Positions 55,186 to 63,800 of a stretch of 64,000 nucleotides of DNA are shown one piece after another; position 1 is the stretch's first letter; the number at the start of each line of letters is the position of its first letter. Location: the NCBI GenBank assembly GCA_910574745.1, contig CAJTCE010000019.1:1203-65202 (forward strand). Reading direction: 5' to 3'. Below the pieces are notes generated by a model that was not told the origin of the DNA, did not search any database, and saw only the letters and a list, made by a program, of their open reading frames with translations. Made by a program: the position numbers and the translations under genes. The stretch comes from Lachnospiraceae bacterium (GTDB lineage Bacteria; Bacillota; Clostridia; Lachnospirales; Lachnospiraceae).

Positions 55186-55355
55186 GCACCGCCGAAACCG
55201 GCGGTGTTGTTTTCAATGTTAAAGTTACCTTTCTTATCCAATAAGTCATTTGCTGCTTTTGGATTCTTCAGTTTCCCCGTAATATAGGTTACTTTTTCAT
55301 CAAGATCCTCATAAAAAAGTGGCAGATAGCTCAATCTGTACTTTTTACTGAGCAT
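55176..55355 (-). pseudogene. Truncated RelE/ParE-type toxin
   Basis: Fifty-nine residues: MLSKKYRLSYLPLFYEDLDE, then VTYITGKLKNPKAANDLLD, the first half of a RelE/ParE toxin, then a switch to non-family sequence (KKGNFNIENN) and a stop in the IS end. Full toxins have about 95 residues. Without the IS, the frame would still end shortly after the palindrome, so truncation preceded the insertion. It starts within the antitoxin stop (11-base overlap), as is usual for such pairs. Likely inactive. Confidence 0.75.
55186..55207. repeat. Right copy of 22-bp palindromic direct repeat flanking IS1182
   Basis: Identical to 53561-53582. It lies inside the 3' part of the truncated toxin frame, so it may be the old transcription terminator or a small palindromic repeat that also served as IS target. 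Confidence 0.8.
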
Positions 55356-55605
55356 TTATCTTCCTCCGTAGTTCTCCAAAAACTTCCTCATGGCTCATCC
55401 GTGTATCGTTTTCCGCTGCAAACCTATCTGCTTTATCTAATGCAGCTTCCACACCATCCGTCAACTTTGAATACTCTTCAAGACTTAGTACCACCATTGC
55501 TCCATATCCGTTTTTTGTTAAATATACCGGCTCACCCGCATTTACAATTCTCTCAATATCAGGAAACTTATTTCTTAAATCTGAAACAGGTCTAATCTGT
55601 AACAT
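55345..55605 (-). CDS. Phd/YefM-family antitoxin
   Basis: 86 residues. The N-terminal DNA-binding and dimer part (IRPVSDLRNKFPDIERIV, then EPVYLTKNGYGAMVVLSLEEY) is standard for Phd/YefM; the C-terminal helix would wrap the toxin. AAGGAG precedes the ATG. The toxin gene that follows is truncated, so the antitoxin has no active partner here; it may persist as an autorepressor or rescue factor. Confidence 0.88.
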   Translation of the reverse strand: MLQIRPVSDLRNKFPDIERIVNAGEPVYLTKNGYGAMVVLSLEEYSKLTDGVEAALDKADRFAAENDTRMSHEEVFGELRRKINAQ

Positions 55606-55958
55606 AAGCGTTCTCTCCTTATCAATATTTTATCTTAATTTTATCATTATCTATATTTTACTTTACTATTAAAAAAAGCAACCATTGCAAAAATCTTTCT
55701 TCATTTAATCCAACAATACATTTTATTATGCTTCCCTGATTTTTCTATAGCAAATGACAGTTTCCTTTCCATGAAGAAAACTGCCATCTGGCAAACGAAT
55801 TTATTTTGTTGTATCTCATATCATTTCAAGGCTCTCTCAAAAATGGTGTAGTAAGCGCCTTTCCTTGCCCTGAAATGACAAAATATGGCAAATCAAAGCA
55901 GAATTTAGCAAGCCATTACTGCTGCTTAGCAGTAAAATTGGTAATAAAATGAAGGTCT
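55606..55958. other. Intergenic region without a gene
   Basis: About 350 AT-rich bases between the antitoxin and the 715-residue gene. It contains imperfect hairpins (ATGACAGTTTCC with GAAAACTGCCAT near 55755-55792, and TTACTGCT-GCTT-AGCAGTAA at 55916-55935, the second close to the 3' end of the large gene and perhaps its terminator). No start codon with ribosome site or RNA gene is recognised. Confidence 0.5.
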
Positions 55959-58106
55959 TTACTTTTCAGAGGAATTAATAAAGGAAAGCTCTCCTTCTGG
56001 ATAATATGCGCTACGGTTCGTCCAAGTCATTCCTATTTGTTCGTATTCAATATGATTCTCTGAAACATCCTCATCAATAAACTTGATGCAGCCGCAACTA
56101 AAATAGTCTGCTCCACATTTAGTACACTTACTATTTTTTACCCATTTAATCGGTGCACAAATTACCTTATTTTCCTTAAGATATGATGCTTCCTCTTCCG
56201 GGATAGATAATTCTGCTATTTCCGTTTTCCCTTCCCATCTGGTTCCGGAAATGTATTTTGGTGGAACCACATATCTATTAAAGCAAACTACATCGCCGTG
56301 AATCAAAGTAAATTTGTCAGGTCTATCTCCGGCATCTCCAAATCTATTATTTGCAATATATACATTTTCTAAAAAATCATCGAAAGAATCTGTTCTATCT
56401 GACAAAGAAGGTTTCAAAACAGTAACAAAATCTGACACATGACCTGCAAATGAAAGCTGTACTGCATTATTCTCTTCATTAAGCATAATCCCCACTGAAA
56501 GCAATCTATTATCGCCTTTCATATCCCAAGCATTGCACAAATCAAGAATCGCTTCCAAAACAGTATATATGGTTTTAAAATCCCTACAGCATATAGTCGG
56601 AAAATTAGTTACTGTATCTCCAAACTCTATCATTGCGGAAAAAGGCATTCTTAACTTAATTCCCTTCCTCATAAGAAGCTTGAAAAAAGTAATTGAATCT
56701 GCTTCCAAAATCTTCACTTTCTTTTTTCCACTACAAATGAGCTCATTCTTGTTCACAATTCGTACATCGTAATTCTCTGCAATAAGTATTTTAGAAGAAT
56801 ATCTAAAGAAAAGCCTCAAACCATCTCCTTTATTAATCTCAACAGGAATAAACTTATTCGTTTTTTCCGCTACAGAATTTCTTTGTACACTCTCTTTCTT
56901 AATTTGTTCGTATTTCTCATCAACCCCACCAAAATATTCCCCAATTAATGGATTCTCTCTATAAAAATTACTAATCAACTCTTTCCATAAGAGTATCGAA
57001 AATTCATTATCAATTCTCCAAAGCTTAACATACTCCGAATTCTTTCCACACTTACTAATATCTGTTTTTTTATCAAGACGTTCAAGAATCTGTTCTTCAT
57101 CATATAACCTTATTGCACCATCAAGATGTGTCGGTAATCCAGAGCCGGGATTCAACATACTATGAACATATCTACATCCCCATAGCATGGTGTCTCCACC
57201 ATCAAAAGACACATTTTCTTTATCACATAATTCTTCACATTCAAAAGTTCTGGTTCCGTCTTGCTTATGCCAATAAAACTGAGTTCCTACAATATTCGAG
57301 AATAGATTGTCATAATGTTCATTTTCATGACAGGTTACACCATCTGGTATTGATTTCAAGTCTTCATTGAAATGTGGACCTCTGATATATTGATATTCCA
57401 ATTCCGGATGTTCAGTTCCGGGAAGTCCTACCATATCCATGTCCAATGCAACTTTAACATTGAGATTGGGAATCTCTCTCAATTTTTCGAAAGAAACAAA
57501 GAACTCTTCATTAGTGGAATTTAATATCGATAAAGTTCTTCTAAAAAACTGATGAGCAAACAACAGATAACCATCTTTTAGGTACACGCCGGGAATCAAA
57601 ACGCCTTTCTTACCATCCGTTGTGGTTGAATATATTGGTTTCAATTCTTTTATGTCAGTAAGTCCATCTTTAAAGGTCTCTGTCCACTCTGGGAATAAGC
57701 GCCGAACTATACCATTATCTTTTATTGCTACCGCTTGCCCTACCGGAGCCACTCGGAACGAATCAGTGATCGTTCCTTTTAGTTTTTCGACTAATGAATC
57801 AATTTCATCTTTATGTTCTTCACAAAATTGATGATGATCATTCAACTCTATCATTTTACGTAATATCTCATGCTCTTCACTTGTTTCCATAATAGCGCTT
57901 TCATTCGTAACATAAGCTTTTCCTGGTTCCATATATACCCCGGTAAGCTTTGTATATCCTATAGGTTTCGTTCTATCATGCCCTATGTTCATAGGTATTG
58001 GCCTGTCCCAAGCATCACGATAAGCTTTTAGAATTGTACTTAATAGCATAAAATGGTTTTTTCTATTAAGCCCGTCTGTTATTGCCACTCCTTGATATAC
58101 TTCCAT
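55959..58106 (-). CDS. Large protein of unknown function; prohead-protease-like N-terminal motif and C-terminal cysteine cluster
   Basis: 715 residues, no signal peptide or membrane helix. Residues 36-70 (RPIPMNIGHDRTKPIGYTK, then YMEPGKAYVTNESAIM) resemble the NHD-x-PIG segment of phage HK97-type prohead proteases (His43 and Asp44), though a full protease fold cannot be shown. A middle part (about 260-340) is rich in His and Asp. Near residues 661-673 lies CTKCGADYFSCGC, a likely zinc knuckle. No ribosome site is clear. It stands alone between a damaged toxin-antitoxin pair and an integrase remnant, a typical place for defence genes (inference). Confidence 0.6.
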   Translation of the reverse strand: MEVYQGVAITDGLNRKNHFMLLSTILKAYRDAWDRPIPMNIGHDRTKPIGYTKLTGVYMEPGKAYVTNESAIMETSEEHEILRKMIELNDHHQFCEEHKDEIDSLVEKLKGTITDSFRVAPVGQAVAIKDNGIVRRLFPEWTETFKDGLTDIKELKPIYSTTTDGKKGVLIPGVYLKDGYLLFAHQFFRRTLSILNSTNEEFFVSFEKLREIPNLNVKVALDMDMVGLPGTEHPELEYQYIRGPHFNEDLKSIPDGVTCHENEHYDNLFSNIVGTQFYWHKQDGTRTFECEELCDKENVSFDGGDTMLWGCRYVHSMLNPGSGLPTHLDGAIRLYDEEQILERLDKKTDISKCGKNSEYVKLWRIDNEFSILLWKELISNFYRENPLIGEYFGGVDEKYEQIKKESVQRNSVAEKTNKFIPVEINKGDGLRLFFRYSSKILIAENYDVRIVNKNELICSGKKKVKILEADSITFFKLLMRKGIKLRMPFSAMIEFGDTVTNFPTICCRDFKTIYTVLEAILDLCNAWDMKGDNRLLSVGIMLNEENNAVQLSFAGHVSDFVTVLKPSLSDRTDSFDDFLENVYIANNRFGDAGDRPDKFTLIHGDVVCFNRYVVPPKYISGTRWEGKTEIAELSIPEEEASYLKENKVICAPIKWVKNSKCTKCGADYFSCGCIKFIDEDVSENHIEYEQIGMTWTNRSAYYPEGELSFINSSEK

Positions 58107-58207
58107 TCATTATCATCTCTTTTCATATAAAAACCCGAGATACATTATATCCGCAAATACATTCTTTTTCCACAAAAATAACACCCCAGCCATTAAAAGC
58201 CGGAGCA

Positions 58208-58440
58208 TTACCAATCTACTTTATTAAACAACCTTAAACATTTTCTGTGACATTGGTTTCTCATTTTCTTTTCTATTTCTGCCTGTGCCTTTTTGAGCTC
58301 TTCCAACTTACGACATCATCAAAACAGATGCGGATATACATATTCAATGTAACCAAAATGTCCGAATGCCCCATAAGGTACTTCAACCACCATCTGAAGT
58401 TTTCTTGGATCGTTTTTAAACGCAACAGCCTGCTGTTCAT
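58208..58440 (-). pseudogene. Tyrosine recombinase (integrase) C-terminal remnant
   Basis: A 55-residue frame contains WWLKYLMGHSDILVTLNMYI, the conserved C-terminal box of tyrosine recombinases with the histidine of the GHS motif and the nucleophilic tyrosine. A frameshift after FDDVV moves to KLEELKKAQAEIEKKM, the usual integrase tail, ending at 58208. The rest of the enzyme is missing. It marks the decayed end of an integrative element just before the EF-G-like gene. Confidence 0.72.
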
Positions 58441-58647
58441 TTTTTGCTCCCGAATGGATATAAAAATTGCACATAGCCTCTTATTATGTTAAAATTAACC
58501 AAAGATGACACGATACATCTAAAAATAATTGTAACTTTATACAAATTGTACCGCCATTTTAGTCAGAGACGTGGATTTACCATGTAAATTTAAGTATTTT
58601 GCAATGTAAATTCAAAATGCGGCGATGCTTCAAGAAGGGAGGCCCTT

Positions 58648-60723
58648 ATGAACATTTACACCACAGACAAAATTAGAAACGTTGTTTTGCTTGGACACAG
58701 CGGATGCGGGAAAACAAGCCTTGTGGAAGCTATGGCATACCTTGCCAAAATGACGACACGCATGGGAAAGGTAACTGACGGTAATACAATAAGCGACTAT
58801 GACAAAGAGGAAATCAAACGTCATATTTCCATCAACACCTCAGTTATTCCCATTATATGGGAGGACACCAAGGTTAATATTTTAGATACTCCCGGCGCAT
58901 TTGATTTTGTTGGGGAAGTTGAGGAAGCGATATCAGCTTCCGATGCTGCCATCATCGTTATATCAGGCAAAAACGGCATTGAGGTCGGAACAAAAAAAGC
59001 ATGGGAGATATGCGAAAAATATAATCTGCCACGCATGATATTCGTCACTGATATGGATAACGATAACGCAAGCTACAGGCAAGTTGTACAGGATTTACAA
59101 GATATGTATGGCAAATGCATAGCGCCGTTTCATCTTCCTGTGCGCGAAAATAAAGAATTTGTGGGATACGTAAATGTATTACAGCAACGTGCCAAACGCT
59201 GGACCTCACATGGCGACGTGGAAAAAATGGACGTTCCCGAATATTCCAAAGAAAACTTAAATATATGCCGGGCAGCGCTTATGGAGGCTGTTGCCGAGAC
59301 CAATGATGAATTTCTTGAGCGTTATTTTAGCGGCGATGAATTTTCAGAAAATGAAATAAGGCAGGCCCTCAGGGTAAATGTGGCTGAAGGCGGTATTGTG
59401 CCTGTACTTATGGGCTCTAACACATTGGCCCGGGGCATCTACACGCTGATGGTGGACATTGTAAAATATTTGCCAAGTCCCGAAAAGCGAAGCTGCTCAG
59501 GCATAAACACAAAAACAAACGAGATCTTTAATGCAGATTATGATTTCTCAAAACCAAAATCTGCTTATGTTTGGAAAACGATTGCAGACCCGTTCATTGG
59601 AAAATACTCTCTGATCAAGGTTAATTCAGGTGTATTAAAAACAGATGACACAATGTATAACCATCACAAGGGAGTTGAGGAAAAAATCGGAAAGCTCTAT
59701 GTGATGCGTGGTAATAAGCCGGAGGAAACAAAAGAACTGCATGCCGGCGATATAGGCGCCTTGGCAAAGCTTACTTCCGTTACAACAACGGATTCGCTTT
59801 CCACTCAAAAAAATCCTGTTGCCTACCTCCGTGCTAACATTTCCACACCATATACATATAAGAGATATACCGTAAAAAAGAAGGGGGACGATGACAAGGT
59901 TTCTCAGGCGCTTCAAAAGTTAATGTCCGAGGATTTAACCCTTAAGGTTGAAAATGATACTGCAAACGCTCAAACCCTCATATACGGAATCGGCGATCAG
60001 CATCTTGAGGTCATAGTCTCAAAGCTCTTAGACAGATATAAGGTTGAAATTGAGCTTGAAAAACCAAGGATTGCATTCCGTGAAACCATACTGAAAAAAT
60101 CTGACGTGGAATATAAGTATAAGAAACAATCCGGCGGGCATGGGCAGTACGGTCACGTAAAAATGACCTTTGAGCCATCGGGAGATTTGGAAACACCATA
60201 TGTATTTGACCAGTGTGTTGTCGGTGGTGCTGTTCCTAAAAATTATTTTCCTGCCGTTGAAAAGGGAATACAGGAATCCGTGATAAGCGGACCACTGGCA
60301 TCATATCCTGCCGTTGGCGTGAAGGCTGTGTTATATGACGGCTCCTATCACACGGTTGACTCCTCAGAACTGGCATTTAAGGTTGCCACCATACAGGCCT
60401 TCAAAAAGGGTTTTCTGGACGCCAAGCCTGTTTTATTAGAGCCAATAGCCTCCTTAAAGGTACTTGTACCTGACAAATATACCGGCGATATTATGGGCGA
60501 TTTAAACAAACGTCGTGCCCGTATTCTTTCCATGAGCCCTGAGGCAAATGGCTGTCAGGAGATTGTAGCCGATATTCCATATATGGAGCTTTATGGCTAT
60601 AATACCGATTTGCGCTCAATGACCGGCGGGAGCGGCTCATACTCCTATTCCTTTGCAAGATACGAGCAAACCCCGCCCGAGATACAGGAAAGAGAGGTTG
60701 CGAAAAGGGCTGATAAAGGATAA
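58648..60723 (+). CDS. EF-G-like translational GTPase (FusA2 type)
   Basis: 691 residues with the five-domain elongation factor G layout. The G1 loop is GHSGCGKTS, the G3 motif DTPG is present, and the position of the G4 motif (NKxD) reads VTDMDND. This resembles the EF-G2/FusA2-like subgroup rather than TetM. Domain IV and V segments (SGGHGQYGHVKMTFEP, GGSGSYSYSFARYEQTPP) are kept. Its role is unknown; such paralogues do not replace EF-G. The start follows GAAGGGAGG. It lies beside an integrase remnant, which suggests it came with a mobile element. The 207 bases before it (58441-58647) show no clear promoter. Confidence 0.82.
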   Translation: MNIYTTDKIRNVVLLGHSGCGKTSLVEAMAYLAKMTTRMGKVTDGNTISDYDKEEIKRHISINTSVIPIIWEDTKVNILDTPGAFDFVGEVEEAISASDAAIIVISGKNGIEVGTKKAWEICEKYNLPRMIFVTDMDNDNASYRQVVQDLQDMYGKCIAPFHLPVRENKEFVGYVNVLQQRAKRWTSHGDVEKMDVPEYSKENLNICRAALMEAVAETNDEFLERYFSGDEFSENEIRQALRVNVAEGGIVPVLMGSNTLARGIYTLMVDIVKYLPSPEKRSCSGINTKTNEIFNADYDFSKPKSAYVWKTIADPFIGKYSLIKVNSGVLKTDDTMYNHHKGVEEKIGKLYVMRGNKPEETKELHAGDIGALAKLTSVTTTDSLSTQKNPVAYLRANISTPYTYKRYTVKKKGDDDKVSQALQKLMSEDLTLKVENDTANAQTLIYGIGDQHLEVIVSKLLDRYKVEIELEKPRIAFRETILKKSDVEYKYKKQSGGHGQYGHVKMTFEPSGDLETPYVFDQCVVGGAVPKNYFPAVEKGIQESVISGPLASYPAVGVKAVLYDGSYHTVDSSELAFKVATIQAFKKGFLDAKPVLLEPIASLKVLVPDKYTGDIMGDLNKRRARILSMSPEANGCQEIVADIPYMELYGYNTDLRSMTGGSGSYSYSFARYEQTPPEIQEREVAKRADKG

Positions 60724-60770
60724 GGATTTATCCGTCTAAAGGGGCAGTCGGGAAATAGATAGCCCTACAC

Positions 60771-60808
60771 AGGGGCAGGTGTAATCCATACGAATCACAC
60801 CTGCCCCT
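60771..60808 (+). terminator. Terminator after the EF-G-like gene
   Basis: AGGGGCAGGTGT (60771-60782) is perfectly complementary to ACACCTGCCCCT (60797-60808), followed by GAAATTTATC. It lies 48 bases after the stop. It may also serve the convergent hsdR gene. Confidence 0.7.
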
Positions 60809-60862
60809 GAAATTTATCCACGAAAAAGGGGGTGTCCTTGGGTTTTCATATTTCTATCCTTC

Positions 60863-63800
60863 CTACGCTGCCGCATTGGCATTAATATTATCTATAACCT
60901 TTCTAATTCCCATCCATAATGTCAAATCCGTAAATATCTCAACAACACTTCCCTGATCCGTAAATGGAGATTCCTGAAGAACAGAAAGATCCTTCATTAT
61001 TCCATTATGAATAATATATTCAACTATCTGGTTAACAAAGTAAATCTGCCTGCTATCGAGGCTCGTATTGGTCAGATACTCCGAAAAAGCCTCCTTAGCT
61101 GCATTCATGTCTAATCCGACAATTTCCCGCACAAATTCTCCTAATGGCTTGGTTCCAAATTCATGCTCATAATCCTGCTTAGTACCAACCTCGCGCCATA
61201 AGATTTCTTCAAGCGACTCAATATCAGTTGGCGTCAACGGTTTATTTGTTTTTAGCTTAGCAATGGCGATATTATCCTGATGCTGTCTGATATAATATTC
61301 TGCTTTTGCCTTGTAGTTCTTTAATTCATCATTCTCAAGCTCAGATTCTTTCCACTCCGTTGAAAGCAATTCATCCGTAAAATTGGTCACATACTTAACG
61401 GTTCCTTTTGGAATATACTTCATCAAATCACGAAGCTTCTCTCTGATTTCTTCAAACTCGCCAATTCCAGCATTATCAACATAATCAGTATTCAGAATCT
61501 TATTAATCAGTTCAGACTGTGCCTGAATTTCAGGAATATTTGCCACGCTTGCTATTCCTGCGACCTTTTTATGAAGATCGGTGCGGGCTTTTGAATACTT
61601 CTTTCCTATTAAGTAAGCTAATTCAATGCCATACATAAGAGCATCAAATCGAACTGCACTTGCTTCATCTCCATCCGGAAGAATTAAAGGTGCAACTTCT
61701 TCACGTACAATTAATGTATCTTCATAGGTAAGTGCTTGATAATTATCTTCTGCCGAATACAAATCGACATACTTCAAGTGCTGGCGAACAGCAAAATTAT
61801 CCCTTGGTAATTCCTGCACTTTTTCACTCATCTGCTTTACTAGCGCATTACGATAAGCAATCAATCTGTCAATCTGATACTCAATATCCTGAAGCTTATA
61901 AGAGATCTCAAATTTCAGATTGAAAATAGCTCCTTGAAGCGCAATCATATTTGCTGTTGCTTTTCCTTTATTCATTCGGAAGAATTCAAAGTTACCGCAA
62001 AAATCAAAGATATAAAATTTTTGTTTATCTTCGCCATCAAGCAAACCGGGACAAAGACGAGTGCCTCGTCCGATCATCTGCCAGAACTTGGCTTTACTCA
62101 TTACTTTTTTAAAGAAAACCAGGTTTACCACTTCCGGCACATCAATCCCTGTATCTAACATATCTACAGATATGGCAATCTGCGGCATTTTTTTTGCATC
62201 TGAAAACTCATCAATTGCACTCTGTGCATATGTCATATAGTTATCAATTACTTTGGCGTAGTCCGGAAGATGTGGGTATTCCCTATGGAATACTTCTAAT
62301 ATCTTTTCTGCATGATCATGATTCTTCGCAAAAATAATAGTCTTTCCAAGCTTCTGACCATAATCAATCTTAATGCCATCTGTCATTAAGACATTTAAAA
62401 CCTGCTTAATAGTATCTTCATTAAATATCCATGTATTAAGTGCAGAGGAACCGATTGATTCAGGTAAATAACCATGCTCATCTTCGAAAGTTTCCTCATA
62501 TGCTTCCTTATCTTCCTCGGACAATTCATCATACACTATTCCCTGCTCAATAAATTTAAGCTTTGATTCCACTGAAACATAGTCAACAAGATATCCATCT
62601 TTTACTGCCTGGGCTAAATCGTATCCGTATGTTGGTACACCATTCTCTAATTCAAATACTCCATATGTGTTCTTATCGATTTCATCCTTGGGTGTCGCCG
62701 TAAGACCAACCAATGGGGCATCAAAATAAGTAAAAATATCTCTATATTTATTGTAAATTGACCTATGTGCCTCGTCGCAGATTACAAGATCAAAATGACC
62801 ACAAGTGAATAATTTCCCTTCCTTATCATTAACGGTATCAATGCAATTCATCATCGTCTGATAAGTTGAGAAAATACAATGTGCATTATAATTATCTTTC
62901 TCCTCAACAAGATTAGAGCATGATAAATTAGGAAGCATATTCACAAAGCTTCTTTTCGCCTGCGTAACAAGTGAATTTCTATCTGCAAGGAAAAGAATAT
63001 TTTTTACCCAGCCTGCTTTTAACAAACAATCACATAATGCTATGACGGTTCTTGTCTTTCCAGAACCTGTTGCCATAACAAGCAGTGCTTTTCTACGATT
63101 TTTTTCGTCAAAACTGTTACATACCGCTTTAATTGCAGACTCCTGATAATAACGTCCTGCAATATTTTTATCTACTACAACGTGCTTTAGACTTGTTCTC
63201 ATGGTCAACAAATTAAACCATTTTTCCAAGTCTCTCTTTGAATAAATAACCGAACACTTTCTCTCCGGATACCTGCCATCAATTATATGCGTTTCAAATC
63301 CATTTGTGAGAAAAATAACCGGTCTTCTCTTATATTTTTGTTCTAATAAGTCAGCATATAACTTCGCCTGTTGTCTTCCCTTTGAAACATCTGCACATGT
63401 TCTTTTCGCCTCTATAACAGCCAAAGGGCAGTGCATATCATCATAAAGGACATAATCTGCAAATCCCACCTCAGATTTATTTGGCATTCCAGGAAGTTCA
63501 ACTTCATTAATCCAATCTTTGCCCTCAGTCCATCCTGCATCCATAAGCATCGAATCAATATATAGCTTTCTGGTCTTATACTCCGACAAGTCTAGTGGCT
63601 TTGGAACATAAGTCTGCTGCTGTTCCTGCCTACGAGCAGACAATTCTTCTTTCAACGAAGCGTTTTCTGCAATAAGTTTCTGTAAATCAAGTTCTTGCTG
63701 CGCAGTTTTTTCTTGTTCCTTCGCCAATTTCTCCTTGGTTGCACTGGCAGCTTCCTTTGACTCCTTAGCTTTCTCGATTCTACTTGTAATTATTGACTTA

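Noticed and set aside
53561-55207. Two identical GC-rich palindromes as CRISPR or riboswitch-like elements
   Set aside because: They abut perfect IS terminal repeats and are best read as a target duplication.
58648-60723. TetM/TetO tetracycline-resistance protein
   Set aside because: The N-terminus (GHSGCGKTS rather than AHVDAGKTT) and other blocks fit the EF-G2/FusA2-like group instead.
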